NCBI GenBank assembly: GCA_029213005.1 | Contig: JARGPI010000022.1 | Location: forward strand, 1-64,000 | Direction of reading: 5' to 3' | Length of the DNA stretch: 64,000 nt | Source of the DNA: Verrucomicrobiales bacterium | Lineage (GTDB): Bacteria; Verrucomicrobiota; Verrucomicrobiia; Verrucomicrobiales; DEV007 | Part shown: positions 63,201-64,000 of the stretch, piece by piece | Position numbering within the stretch: position 1 is the stretch's first letter | Layout: each line of letters opens with the position of its first letter | Program-made: the position numbers and the translations under genes | The notes under the pieces: model-generated | The model's input: only the letters and a program-made list of their open reading frames with translations | Told to the model about the DNA's origin: nothing | Databases searched by the model: none

Positions 63201-64000
63201 TTCGGCTTTATATACCGCATCAGCGATCCGAATCATCTCAAGGGCGTCGGTCGCCTCGGCTTCAGTAATACCTCCGATATCCCCTTTTGCAGAATTAGCA
63301 TACCCCGGAGTCACCGTATTACTCACCGTCGAATTAAGCAGGGTTCCACTATCCGCCTGAACGAGCACATCACCACCTACTACCACGATAGAATCCTCCA
63401 AATAGGCCTGAACCTCTGAGGAGTTTACCGTACCGAATCCCGTGCCGAGCAGAGCACCGAAGGTTAGACTTGGTATATCTCCCAGATCATATCCCACGGC
63501 ATTGGCGGAGACGGTAAATCCGAAAGCCGGAGCTCCGCCCTGGCCAAAATCAACCGAACTACTGGATATTCCCAAATCGGAAGTGGCATCCATCCCCATC
63601 TTGTCGGCAGCGGTGATCGAAAGCCCGCCAGTCTGCACATTAACGGTCGAGTCTTCGACGAACGATTTCACGGTGCCGCCCATCACGTTCACCGACATCA
63701 AACCGCCCATATTGATGTCGCCGTAATTGTTCCCGCCCAGATCGATCAGGTTCGACACTCCAATCTTTGAGAGAAGTCGCCCCGTCTTCTTCGCATCAAC
63801 GGTCACATTACCGTCTCCTGTGATATCGAGATCAGCTCCGGAAAGAGACGCCTCTACCGACCTGTCCAAATCGTTGATCGCCAGACCCGCGGGAACTCCA
63901 CCGGAAAAGAATCCGTCCGGAGTCTGAGCACTGAGCGTCGCTGAGTCTTCTGCCGCTATCGTAACATTACCCGAAAAGTCGAGATCTGCCCCGCCGACTA
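27249..64000 (-). CDS. Giant repeat-rich secreted/surface protein (at least 12,249 residues, N-terminus outside window)
   Basis: The frame is open from the window edge to the TAA at 27249 without any stop over 36.75 kb; the TTG at 63869 is internal (43 more codons are readable upstream). From N- to C-terminus: a lipase-like domain (~63.3-62.6 kb), an array of ~1.1-kb repeats with tryptophan modules (~62.5-50.9 kb), SGGTG-type repeats (~50.9-46.8 kb), further haemagglutinin-like strands (~46.8-44.3), HGL/YYV modules and acidic segments (~43.6-40), a propeller/FG-GAP region (39.5-37.7), cadherin/VCBS-like domains (37-34.9), a second propeller (34.9-32.9), PKD-like domains (32-28.6), DPxTG repeats (28.5-27.9) and a short C-terminal domain. 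It is strongly acidic with few cysteines. No classical RTX nonapeptide array is seen. Likely a surface or secreted adhesin/matrix protein. Confidence 0.97.
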   Translation of the reverse strand, partial: VGGADLDFSGNVTIAAEDSATLSAQTPDGFFSGGVPAGLAINDLDRSVEASLSGADLDITGDGNVTVDAKKTGRLLSKIGVSNLIDLGGNNYGDINMGGLMSVNVMGGTVKSFVEDSTVNVQTGGLSITAADKMGMDATSDLGISSSSVDFGQGGAPAFGFTVSANAVGYDLGDIPSLTFGALLGTGFGTVNSSEVQAYLEDSIVVVGGDVLVQADSGTLLNSTVSNTVTPGYANSAKGDIGGITEAEATDALEMIRIADAVYKAEGYLDGGGALADSPAGYVRIKASDVPDLTLEDADSGFAAGLFQKTDGSGEIVLAFRGSEVVANDWITNTSQGAGMLPEQHQFALDLAESVLAKYGDDLVHITGHSLGGGLATAASLKTGVEATVFNAAGLSFGVLDNIGVATVEANQDKVTTINITGEFLSDLDGARDRNTFGAVQQGDVIWIPPTNPLYDPLTRHLGGTIIEALEQIVADGGMPVTASKILVDYFVPPSGSAANVSAGAIATNVVNAGAKAWILDSTGASADRLTAGGSVTVTADDRIETHANVKVTSTASNSADDGGKILFDEMGRSVLADFSQGDGERLVTFGDTVVVPNAEHDVKASVGEYEVSKGTRVLIDDPAFSDRLGKVGAIYEYIGVGDSIDLSTEDFTRQGSWQLVDTRDSSIYQFMGTDETRDLRVQDYSDTDFWMLLPAENLFALFEDVTADETDLPKASSNALGAVAVRNDIIGGATAFIQNMDVRGGSITVKASEKALMVAKTDVTATLEQESKDALDDNATGGSTLAAGGVIATNSMQSGADAYVLGGSVEATGNILVDAENASRMEALTQSAVSGGGTSAGVVLAFNTVGYESANIFSQTVDVLIGSNLVESNPSDASASLMDTAIRSGGGVTVNSNNSAAIEATLTNLTTSVGESDSIAASAMVATNLVSSGANSSINFTTPYGQLEVGGDVIVSAVDEAFLEANTTLEATATFLAQEEEPDPLAEIAGIIVDSYSYTTNSGTIPVLIPGTGVLVASDYDPLKGAPGKIYRFIGLSGSLTNVDLGSEDFAADPLRWDLQTIDNAIATEIIDLFRDQEDPDEPTTSATAVGGLIVRNDVTAGASATVNHVEADVGNLLVSAKEDSTLIANTSGIVAVEDGATAGSTAVNGVIVTNQLQGGGDARVTSSRVTTTVDGLTVDAANAAKMDATNTMEATSDGTTVGVMLAFNTLGYDSKDIFSATIDTLLSANINDGKGSKATASLIDVEIDASGDVVVNSSNEIVFNATLSNATTGGGTSAGIVLSSNMVKGGAESFIGTTAGTLSITTTGDIKVTATDSASVFANTKLVSDALVEGDTADDGVDPLTGLVRALDFDYRSTDGRLAVEFGTTVTVVEGHEAGGDAGEVFRYISTDADEISLQATDFTDTDLWELVAAPSGESDYLSSAGGVPVRYGMAVRVDEDHEAGGEPGESYRYLGETEPVVVDLASTDFSDLDFWKPVTTSAVVGALSSLLREKTEEEETGNPPEAETSTSVGMLVVRNDAVSGATARIEDIDLEAENVSVTASEEMTFRAETDSAVTAQGGTAEVEGDLESDSVAINGVIATNTIQAKAEAHILNGSITVTSDLVVDASNTSDVEATTTAVVESDGTAVGAVLAFNTLGYESQNILFQTIDALVGSTIGDGNAADVKAFVFDSSIIAGGNVSITGENSASLTATLSNAASSASTTDGISASGMIGMNRVLSGAEAYIDYSAGPQGSVAVGGTVSVEAQDAALLTSDASFSAISTLDTGPDDPDPKAIIGSALVESYSFTTNSGIRTISLGEGVRVAGDYPAEMGVAGKIYRYIGLLDQTMDLGSVDYVNDSNWTLQTTDSAIVTDVIDLLFPEEEEDPGKTSAGGGLILRNDLTAGSSAYINNTDLTAGTLTVIAGEDSFLSATSEGTIESEGTGGSFGAMSGVISTNALRGGATAKVTSSGILTTGDAVTSVNDDLGIVSGDVFVSATNSAKMDATNASQVTAQNAGAVGVMLAYNTLGYASQDLATQTIDALIGTNIGKPDPAKALAFIEDTPVTATGGVAVLAQNEIIFNSTLSNSASGGGSSIGAALASNMVAGGAEAYIKPSTGTLSVSSGGDIRVSAEDSAEIYANSKLVSDSVIPEEEGNDGVDVVTGLVRALQYDYRSTDGQVGISPGDIVALYPVQSGTVQGTVYYRFVGEAEEDLSLGAEDYDDTDHWEEIVVADGDEAPEADFQTDQVGVPLYFGDVVVVVEGHEAGGEEGRSYRYMGASQSDDGTTRQADLTDLGAEDFSNQDLWQLVKTDDVVSAAISLFDDGESDEETTDAGGDPDAASSTSVGILVVRNDAISGANAYIEDIALDAVNVTVSALENMTFEAETDSQVKALGGASQATGGDLQSDSMAINGVISTNTIQASSEARILRGSIEVSSDLTVESMNTSTVTATTNASVEGDGTSVGAVLAFNTLGYESQNILFSTIDALLGTDIGSDNAAKVSAHIENANIIAGGNITVSGTNEASLTATLGNAASSAATADGISASGLLGLNRVRSEAEAWIDYTAAPGEIEAGGAFTVNATDDATLESTLDVSAISSIDDGDDPDPKKTLAGAFVGSYTYTTKSGLRTVALGTSVYAASDIDVEKGAPGRIYVYTGLQPETVDLGEVDFVTDPNWALQTVTNAVTDEIIDRLFPEEDAETPGQTAAGVTVIRNELASGAVASVHNANIEAGSLTVNAEENSTFVSDATGEVESEGGGTVSAFNGLAVTNSLVSTAQGRHKLEKGAAVAELYNATVTTTGDPAEVVDADAGINGGDVTVAATNQAAFDATNTLSTTSGGGGALGAVLAFNTVGYEAQNILFATIDALLGSNIGDQHASRAVAFIENVPVDASGGVTVRADNEIALNATLSNAVAGSDGNFAGSFAIASNMVSGGAEAWIKSTGGVTRPVSAAGGLTVSANDAAAIYANSKLSSEATFDSEGDDGVDPLTAVVRALSYDYTSTEGEVPLRHGMNVLIDADHDPDKGEAGQVYSWMGDWETVVKDLGEEDFTNTDYWRRVTSTDILEALNVPGMFGSETEDEAAAGDGGSTAVGGLVVRNDVISSAKASIEDIILNAASVSVAAIETSTFSAITDNTANAGVDNPQGPTDSLAVGGIIATNTVQASADAHILNGSITTTSGDVSVTAENSADVTAETFNSVSTGGDSIGVVLAFNTLGFESQNVLFNTVDALVGSDIGTENPAEVIAYIQDAPIISAGDVNVTAVNSASLSATVGNAASATSEEGDTMAVSAVLGSNMVSSGSRAWIDYLGSDPASRGIITATGKVTVEATDETVLTGDSSFSATSTRYEENDPSVLSTIAQTLSDSYGFTTKSGTQAVHLGSAVLVDSEYDPFEGDRGKIYRYIGSLKADLDLGAINYKDSDDWVLKTTDNVLTDDFIEIFTGDSADDETNTTAAGGLIVRNELRGDGAKAWVDHANLNVGGIRIAAAEDTTLIATSTGEVESSGDGSFPAVNGVVATNTLQGRAEAFLTNSVLVTTSGDAEVTAVNSAKMDATNTTSLLGGGSQAFGLSVAFNKIGYEPQNLLFDAIDGIIGTNLASADPSDAKAYIGDTAINVAGDLSVTAQNSTRFNATLTNTSSSGGTSVGGAVANNMVNTGAKAWIGTSGLPGASQLTMTVVGDTRVEATENGIVSSNSKIVASSVTSEEGGIDVLTGKLRDFRSDYNSEDGEIVIEFGTKVRVSEDHEEGGEEGRVYEYMVGGERHLVDLSGEDYEDKGNWRLVPDAEFIPGGFLEGSGGEETKSTAVGVIIVRNDVISGADAWIEDMNVSSGSVTVKALQDTNFTAETDAASSSEGSAEPPAGSSPAGSLAVSGVIATNILQVHANANVQRGSVVTTSGDLIVDADNTAEVSAVTKSIASSNKTGVGVTAAFNIVGYEAQNILFSAVDALVGSNIGDQNPSETTARISNTQIDVAGGVSVTADNKSSLSAEISTEASAAASAGTKASGLSVGALLASNMVSSASLAEINLLNASVSTLDAGGDITIAASDEASISSDSTMQAIASAETGDQTVKALAESVIEAALADYTFTTRSENQLVRAGNEVLIADDYEGGTAEAGTKYRYVPNVATTPLRSDLNLGEIDYANDADWEEISQDNIFDGLPLNQFTNVTSSSATAIGGQVVRNELRSDVEAALRHATTTAASLEVSAVESASLSATMDSTTEADGGSAFKGGSNLAVNGTIATNNVVTAAVATIEEGSVTTSGSVTVNAQNSATLDADIKSSTSTAGTGVGVTLAFNTIGIDPQNLLFNTVDALIGTEIADKVAPIEASIRNAEIRAGGDVTVAAESDSTITANIPLSSLAMSFNASGAASAVSVGAIIAMNKIAADVIATVDDVDVLQGDNITVSAVNTSLIDADVEATSIAISGGNSSGKSISIGAAIGRNDIKNSVKATVVDSTGRTAITATGDLEIRGSDSATIDSKTTATGVSVTASGAGGTSVAGGGAIAFNNITTDANVLLLNSDAVVGGSLSAAVENDSSVDALIRALGAGLSLSGGGGKNFAVGASFAQNQILGSDQNGADGVGDVRAILKDSSVIAGSSVTVSADSSGAVDAEVVGLAAGVGLSGGGGTTVSVGGSIADNSIARDVEASIDGGPQVRITGAGDLEVTAEDRSEIEATSVGAAASINVSGGSGNSIAVGLAIADNDIRNEVEASIKSVGSINVSDGDLTVDARRSGSIEATTAAASLAGNVAGGSGITVSGAGAVALNDISGNVQAYVDSTPLTVADAVTINANSTTDIDALIAAAAAAIGASGGTGVGAALGAAVALNELGESAPFRIQAWMKDSSLDAGGALNVTATSSQTIDATVLAFSAAVTASGGTGVGLAGSGSGSTNEISTQVAAYIDGGASIEAASINLAAVDLSSIDSLVGAASLAAAFSGGTGVTVALAGAVALNEINTTVDAGIRNVGTVETTGGGVNIEATRSGSIEASTVAASLAASFSGGTGISISGAGAVALNDISGDVTGSIESSTLTSIAGGVSVRASSSTDIDAKILAAAASLSASGGTGVGAALGASVAINKLGESSPFSIEAFLQNSAVNASGALNVMAASTQSIDATVAALTAAVTASGGTGIGLGGSGTVATNTIRANVASYIDGAGTGISASSLNVSATDASRITALAGAASLSLALAGGAGVTISLTGAVANNDIDTTVEAGIRNAAGGVTTTSGDVSVTASQTAVIDAQTYAASIAVALSGGTGISLSGAGALAENEILGGARAFIDDSILDSAGKVSVQAANTSMIDATIAALAASVSLSGGTGVGLAIGGSIAQNTIGGSGGAALDVIARITNSTVDADGDLLLSALSDQEISAFVAAVAMAAAISGGPGIALGGAGSFSNNTITTNVRAFSDASNRVKGRSVTMRAADDSKIDAFTGAGALAASVSGSASVNVALAISVAENLITSTVMAFARDTADLIATAGDITIFATQSADIKANVYSAAIAAGVSGGVAVSVSGGGAIARNVIYGGTEAFIQRGDATSSGDIDLDASNTSAIEAEVIAVSASVAVGGAGGIAVALGASVAGNLIGGGEFTEVADDGTTSSRSFATDALRVKSYIEDSTVLAGGDVELTSLSDQRIDSTVGTASVAIAGGGTFSVAVAAAGTFSSNEIRTEVGADLNRATVTAESVDLDAHDTSSISADAAAAAISVSLSPFAAGLSFAGTFADNEVNNLIRTSINQGTITARSGGITAHASSNPDIAVKAASASVAVSVVAAAGSGIGATSTIRTITDSFADNSDLTATGGRIIFDAQSEAAIVPSLVSTSIAAGFGLSVSAIRSGVRIEGGTRAYVDDSTVTSNSLSVTADHASRASATLISASGGLLSASVIVSEITDLAEVEARIAGSTVTTSNSGVGVNVSANALSYINTVNVGAGFGAIAGTVVSSKATSRSEVSAYLGDGTRIDAGEGDIQISANHQGSVQSTGVGVSAGAIAIGTVLISSELDPIVRAYTEGEVYLAANDIRVTADARTLARNIDTSFLGNTSLGAAASFVNNVLYGGVGVQTLAFTGSGGIGALAGVNATSTHTPTVEASLSAVTAIEATGDVTITARGQGRTDSTGIGIAIGAIGVGFVKTESTVSGSIEAIAGGNITARNLTVDSSSDMDGEALTISAAGGLIGVGINRSKVNVDPTVAAELRAESVVATTQNVDLSAIADSTVDADTIGVDAGIISVGSSVVEVRMTPTVTGLIGRNSEVIAQGTVSVVSDASRVRSNTEANAASGKLAGGTGVTIEHTVASDVNAGFGESARVTGILGVTVTSASDIDISSDADAKVVGAVAGQSADSTDDIRTTSRTTIGNGASIFSKGDVLISSDIEVSVDNRTFAQFYGVGGGNFANSETTIRGIDGGGSLSKTTIGYGSVVEGRTVDILGRVGQMRVDSDAVGEQYAAGGYIETVSDVDITSDVDVQILTGSTVIGDTVNVKGSQEGIDVNSFAKGTGVGLLIVHNGKVRDDVDLSTKILVQKDAVLMGNVIRVEANGGESDDSVRQHLDNNASSFLTLGLFELGSKDYNLKVISEAEINYQGNIAPGVKNARLTVDETGRITTQDFIDAGRVGSEIVIDQLNASAVPTTVDLIAKNPTISVSGDDGADLNAQTGKIVIGSDAEMVASDRFNSVDVRNASNLDLRIKDMNVLYGPQSLPIPTIVAGTLPVNSFTIQPPRRLSPTRIEIISSDPDIGDGNIIVEGKINNPTGSTVIEAKGGSILRDGGPGIIESSQLVMTSEGGVIGLNGERISVVISQERNTNDGRSLLPPPILSVNALDSIALDVTPDAGLHMRALSGVTNSDNSFVLASHGLIVGDRIRFAGTTLPSGLTADSYYYVRETTAGTFKVSETPDGDVVEISDDGADVTFTRDILELAGLTAHNGGIDVDFGGMNLVMTAPVTALDLVRLTGLGNVTDANEDGPDIVANGLFVQGTASVGNSVLNPGKLVSDIGSIRYAVAGEQNINPLEANIRILEANVGSLYLAVINPDPGANPIGLTVGGIEEGNDGLQATGSIDVQLASSIQLNENVNAGTDVVLGAFDTVNPDDRVRLAAGISVVAGNNVTLLNGDNFLFDSSNRLIAGDLLTIAMDQGNVDGGVGVTFTTPQTSDRAVFQAARLLIATDADRDSITIPDLYLPTRIEARGERDDVTVTLASEPTNLSTLLNIDVEDINFDSRITADWTIDTTQEGKEHDLFKWDIHSAAPVQPRERIVVENSFLEATGGEISLTADAATDRFQSVGHGMENGDAVRLTTAGALPDGLIAGKVYYVINKTDDDFELSASSTPGSPKVEFTATGTGAISYRQVVKVVQNTNSNADDFKSMTANYTFTNGVERVDVLQIDHVANLFLQGGDDMLKVGGIRQEVPGGAPRSAVAPSQVSQFLTVDAGLGIDAFLLEDPRTGDVVPYGRIGATEDGHGIVANYDIEGAPTIKKSVVFKDFESLTVNLGETNGIFIVEDTVIPTVINLDADEDVIGDNDSGFGDDVTTIFKITEDLTINGSKGDDDFNVIGTGPGNLVIDGGEYEKSLDLPTGGDRIRYGGTRHFDGNVVNVLDAQNAIKLFGTGWETGDQVIFTTDGTGPAILGDDGEPTTLTNGGVYYVVRQGRDIIRLTDTQEKAEFLAEYLQSNSLPDTGIHSSLITILDGGGGNHQLTLAQNGVPLLKQTVGGLIDGVNGNPSKIVFNNPFTEQVFTVDAASNMITVADASELYEGITVGFFAETTLPGGIKGEVFYEVINLDAEAGTFQLIDPDPLLPAGSILDLNDTTGTGLAYVTILGSVDFTNIEKMNILLGLGNDTWVFDNVNNDLQVELRGGPSDDEIVVYRMGTSTVLQGDQGENDTVRAMVLGTPQENQFEDLVVGNGIERLAVDNSDNPAAVDWYVSQGQLYFGTGVGTATVSLTDQFTSTAFDGTPALANGDRVIISTVSYSVVNHASEADELTVNRDGEMPSYESGGAGSVLLDQSSFYYITNISGNQFELALNAEDAANGVGLGITEIGAGAVNVTRVALLVGLEGPDTSEVIGGREDHDGDGRPDADGLAVDSINVISPLTATVNVNRNSLQIIDGSRVLDHQDSLYQASFPSLRVDGLEGVESVVSTTGINTFVVQDALGIDRNVTGEPAVFAAGTAEDELAMFVRTQDPVDETKSYLRYVGNVPTMLDGVQIVPTGPHTITLSHDEKFLYVLGETALSQFAVGTTFSGMPTLTHVATYAGELNDIFGASGTTDSALANGDDLNRSVNFDKALYRPTAIHLSADGLLAYVTDAGTGEGSDDGDGVFVFDRDPETGIFTEIRQKITRLSNFGTSIDVGFDFDSTAPVPTAASVKDSSTSVIIDQPLANSAQVAQALSSDRGVFRFHAVDGSVGRTITPVFYTLSNDVDNHGEGGSTFTLVAEGTARTIEQTGINQFEFGVPAGTDLQSLGEALYFGWKTTGGSVVGHTTGTTSDAYKVSGGNEFLNGYQFAIEATFETDLVAGLTDPTSVVVSENGQRLYVGDQVGAIASFELTPSIGFDVVASEQYRELSSTVAGQDVTDIRRTNGGLISVTGDTNDFVYIGDTKISADAYNALLTELFYGQDTIDGVGVNLDGAASIAANSTHLFVGLPFSDTDFRPKNDAGVVLVYDLNSLTTPVQVLTGSGGQEFGRTLAADGDRLVIGSSNSATVYRLVGGGNPYQSVQVLSTGTEPVLSMGGDLLVVGGNATSVYRAASGGTWQLAGSLGAGGATGVAVDGETIVVSRTGGSTIYRNNGGLWAPVSGQVLPLTGVNSGSVIAQDNDYDDTELKLVTLKVFHDGDGDFPIYVFGVKVGTIVDNGEYQVVIDGHNATGEISFNGGTQSLNVTRYFGDKNSIHVQLWERDSGLRGGDDNYGSFTVYRNSSPIPEGVDAGSSGNAKITYQTRFLSLDQTRGVRQNPAAIFGDLVALGNGGTVRVLAETRLQTGTYLSGGSISSLVLNSSGVLYAADSAQGKVYALNNLQAKQAGLGEIEALTAANNGVNDAPIARNDLDSGTANASELITVLNNDEDADSLKSSFVLQTIDRVVVHGMPELSNPESLFTVDNGEQISFNPGGALDSLGSDETITFHVFYTMADGEGAQASARLEYTVRGVNADPVAVNDTAVAAEHEVLQFDVLVNDTDQDRLDTPTRLSLSSIDSVTYNPNGTGVSVATPSNLFSTVNNRIEFNPGNALDALSTGQTVTFSVNYTVSDGTGSDSGTLTLTVNGWTDPTPPVTGEYYGMNTYTALVDDDGDVKTDPIRVSGPVYSRNLLANDPAGSTYSQVSLTASSGTLTNSVTVSSGGVLTLNPNHADFNGLTTGQSRLVTLTYRVNRPDSGGTITNEATAETKVMYMRVYGHVITPDESGGGNPSMVLSASSRPYSRDLLVSDPVEYTIDPSTLAISASDGSDGAAVIFVDSNGEMIVDTTSPALDNLANGVSRVYTVSYSLQSTVEEPAPLTLPETRSITVTVVGSARAPEVAAPIVAEFTEGGGSVNLLQGVNSNSNVTIANLSTIRGDESGVTIDPATGILTVDNSAYQGLSAGEVMEVAYRYRVQNTSGDSLSTWQTALIRITGQNEAPTAGAAPYREVSEAAAPLVFNLLDNLADADGGDILTIQQSSLSLAAASSAYASAVTLNESVGTVIVDASHPVFRSLNSGQSATLTFNYTITDGHSGTIARSATVVVNGVDGVGYQDAIFTVHDGDSMGSRIGGASGLYLSGDGSRLYVTAADPDGTNDNAVSVYDVRDSGKTLSRIASAEEGVGAVTNGLDGATDVTQEPANFTTDDAVTHQFVVTAASGDSSLVAFEILPGSALTYSQGPNPNGLNGLKDQDPASRATLLSTMIGNPVRSADAEGITFYAVSDVDNAMYVLEQQSDGRIKVQQLLKDDIVGEFNMAEEGLGGAKTIAVSPDGRYVFVGATQEGGATGKVSVYERASFTRDVTSEETGLLVTETVDGLRPVTGAIFDTIAFQTGSGATNSVVNITTDPSGDFVYVSGVNGTEVFEFDDTTGSLRSVDTMTERFTDLKFLTLSDGSIQAYGIHTTAGSLAAPQLSQLKVFTVDDSTGVLTEIGSTDTRLSNPKSIVFGPKIEQDFGSTSTDIPEGRFIYVANEGNSSIAVFDQFDIRGTDLSIDGNLEFRQLLREGVAGVRGLADATELAVSVVIDDTTLDFSEIDSANHTITTERPHGLRMAQAVTFEAGEEPTGITTGQTYYVRVVDAYRFQLAETPDAARASSHHIVVDPTTGLAQGLVAIAGAGEFRLHTAVPEGAFIYAIADDSVSIFRRDIDPVSGTVGQLEFLQIIRNRVGNQTSGANIGLYNPNSIYVDPSDPANVFIGSSFDPLLDQAPGGFVVLHNNVVDSISVPNSEVKVDFANMSSLSITTGNGDDFVTIHEAPNDQDRFTETTLVKDGDGNIVDTNAIVSVITTGDGFDSLTINDAAAAINADLQEGDDMITLRSKRDPIIDITGSGGADSLVVEYIEDGTVVNVTGITSAKVDTSNIKGDGSVTVTNTDPHLSVVFTENSVVGTGTAIEAIGASEENAGFDDFLYAEATVAASGSTSGAGDALTIDEGDGLLLDASNSEIPPDPVMTYGEAKNFLGAKRTIVTYAWDLNGDGNYTELEKVWRDVLVSINTDADFVAFQAANGDLPDSTDLLDETLAGYNIVERVVLADLDPIVDLTWDDLREFGFAPGDIVGSIVQRIPLRITQYEYHYDLDGNVIERNGDPFTYEQSDDEVTITVNDVPPVLNVTGATTHTASLVDSPYKLNLEYDDPGGDKVVSWTVNWGDGKVDSYESNPNAQHRYSTPGVYQTHVTAIDDDGNIVSEDTVEVTVTFGIDALASNVAELSTESTNATYQGAEGEGIVLRGAAAGTPDADSLIWTVNGAVVPGTGTEVTLTWAQLQAVGITNDGTFDVTLSATYNNGADAVTSRVAPLVVANVTPRGELLNDGPWKQGTAPEIRMVNVSDPADNTFTYSYYIPTEPDPVDGTANLIDRSTLTYIPGGAELTLPASITGRAGTYTVFGRIHDDDGYTDVETKITVVDVAPSLQADFNQKQVVVAEGDEAVLTGTFFNPGGRSLDHMEVSVGTITFDPTEGTGTWRWSYTPTDGPHDSVQKITITAYDQDKSLTNPDGTPGTLNFSLLVVNVGPTATLAPITVNEGDSLNLDLSGATDPSPEDQAAGFAHQYDFGDGNGFVAGSEIQAVPSEVLVDDADFVVEVLVTDKDNSAGRTTQKIIVNNVAPEVVDLQVTPDTILETQSTTLTGRFTDPGLADDHVVEIEWGDGTTGTFSLAAGSTTVTGASTGLNVTVTRAGNSVTFTADHQYHDDALTPEGVGTDLVPIKVTVRDDDGGEGTSTTNVTVQNDPPAISSLTLSDNAVAGGDLVELTGEFTDISSEDTHTLTIDWGDGETDVLTFGGKIVVDFEKDGQGNPLVAGQVVTTAFESPSNNNGFTVTTGNANQAPMIFDTANPTGGDFDIATPNIRYGGIGQHSRVVEAGTPVLGDYGTLTLHANGSFSYVVGAFAEETGVTVRTDTFSYTLSNGERRFIDIQVTSGTPMAGQASRLNTEDNPLVGTVNPGFHEVSNIIILGEDAATGDILAFDGASDLPEDGQNLNDLGHVLIISKDGNQFDPNDDENGGQLIFNFNDPVILDSVDLLDINEKGGTIKTYDAQGRLLSVTDVPAVGENTYQRVFIQTKDGANPDEVSRMVISLAGDGAISGMTYTEVNPQRSFNIKHQYIEESAPGTPHNVNVTLVDDDGGTDAGFAGTVAVSNGPPIITKVVTIPASLDLNTVTVISEFVDSSGDTHTVVVDFGDGTSVQAIVLEVDPITGLLIAPTYSLPGPVINLVNPETGDVFTAIDAVTGEPMQLLLDSGTGATVAIIDPITGEPTLMVDPASGELVPITDPATGEPVLQVDPATGNLVVATDPLTGEPVLIVDPATGHFVPNTDSGGTPLVLIGADTPNVVLTVDPKAGDPIVFVDPDTGALIPLVDPVTGVSNLGLMIDPVTGRLAPILDPVTGEPVSSFAILDASVKEIVTSHRYQSESTFRITVSITDDEGANGSKSVNFRTFVPPRAADNVEPGEEGFASPGFGVNQYSLFKSTFGRLFDITRTLEGFSMFAGNLENGYTGFSRSLLMGIIAPDSMIQLQFFNNRGGLILSDLLTPDESGFWRWLASSDSPDLHSFSLRVTSPDGIISESAQFLIATDGVVEDALRFEFGVNGNLVKGRIISPIEAAADQADGDLSEN
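27924..28530 (-). repeat. DPxTG array: ~16 copies of an 11-residue repeat
   Basis: The coded consensus is VDPxTGEPVxx with hydrophobic residues before the D (examples DPATGEPVLQV, DPATGNLVVAT, DPLTGEPVLIV). Period 33 bp, alternating GEP and GxL/H types, so the higher-order period is 22 residues. Near the C-terminus of the giant protein, just after the last PKD-like domain. Confidence 0.9.
28560..32000 (-). other. PKD-like/Ig-like domain region of the giant protein
   Basis: At least four PKD-type signatures can be read: NWGDGKVD.. with HRYSTPGVYQTHV, IEWGDGTTG, IDWGDGETD and VDFGDGTSV, plus YDFGDGNGF. Each W/F-G-D-G loop is followed by a HxYxxxG..V strand or similar. Typical of extracellular stalks; a VCBS-like segment (GSFSYVVGAF..TDTFSYTLSNG) lies in between. 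Confidence 0.8.
32900..34890 (-). other. Second lactonase/YVTN-like beta-propeller region
   Basis: Blades such as GLYLSGDGSRLYVTAADPDG, TIAVSPDGRYVFVGATQEGG and SDGSIQAYGIHTT show the S.DG..vYV pattern of beta-propeller repeats. Confidence 0.65.
34900..36990 (-). other. Tandem cadherin/VCBS-like domains
   Basis: Repeated APIARNDLDSGTANASELITVLNNDED and DPVAVNDTAVAAEHEVLQFDVLVNDTDQD type segments followed by FTYTI/FSVNYTVSDGTGSDSGTLTLTVNG ends; about five copies, the later ones degenerate. Confidence 0.75.
37690..39480 (-). other. First propeller region (lactonase-like and FG-GAP-like)
   Basis: LSHDEKFLYVLGE, LSADGLLAYVTDAG and SENGQRLYVGDQVG read like lactonase blades; farther on SIAANSTHLFVGLPFSD, ADGDRLVIGSSNS and DGETIVVSRTGG read like FG-GAP-type blades. 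Confidence 0.65.
44350..46800 (-). repeat. Third repeat class, filamentous-haemagglutinin-like strands
   Basis: Segments with SAAG-rich strands and RxE/ARG..TxxxNVxADS ends (for example DVTITARGQGRTDSTGIGIA, NVDLSAIADSTVDADTIGV) repeat with loose spacing of ~100 residues. Confidence 0.6.
46800..50950 (-). repeat. Second array: SGGTG repeats, nested at ~75 and ~250 residues
   Basis: A unit of roughly 70-80 residues ends in AAxxASGGTGxxxxxxGxxxxN. Every third or fourth unit repeats closely: LGESSPFSIEAF and LGESAPFRIQAW lie ~750 bp apart, with weaker relatives at the same distance on the other side. Confidence 0.85.
50950..62500 (-). repeat. First array: ~10 supramodules of ~1.07-1.34 kb with tryptophan modules
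   Basis: The motif TIDALxGxxIGD (or VDAL) recurs near 51.11, 52.21, 53.28, 54.35, 55.45, 56.58, 57.92, 59.03, 60.32 and 61.41 kb. Each supramodule also has ASNMVxxGAxA, VIATNxLQ, and NSAKMDATN segments. Within the array 13 modules read GxxYRYxG...DLGxxDYxxxxxWxL. Two supramodule types alternate; those with two W modules in tandem are ~200 bp longer. Confidence 0.9.
57439..57477. repeat. Perfect nested palindrome inside the giant gene
   Basis: ACTGTACCCTGTACAGT (57439-57455), a CCCGG spacer and the exact reverse complement (57461-57477). 39 bp, i.e. 13 codons, so the frame is kept. The coded stretch (LYPVQSGTVQGTVYYR) replaces the HExGGExGxxYRY part seen in sister modules. Confidence 0.95.
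62569..63270 (-). other. Embedded class-3-lipase-like alpha/beta-hydrolase domain of the giant protein
   Basis: About 230 residues from EATDALEMIRIADAVY to TIIEALEQIV. FAAGLFQKTDGSGEIVLAFRG is followed by DLVHITGHSLGGGLATAAS with the nucleophile serine codon at 62889-62891, then FNAAGLSFG, LSDLDGARD (candidate Asp) and TRHLGG (candidate His). All three catalytic positions appear available. Whether it acts in release, lipid binding or self-processing is open. Confidence 0.8.
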
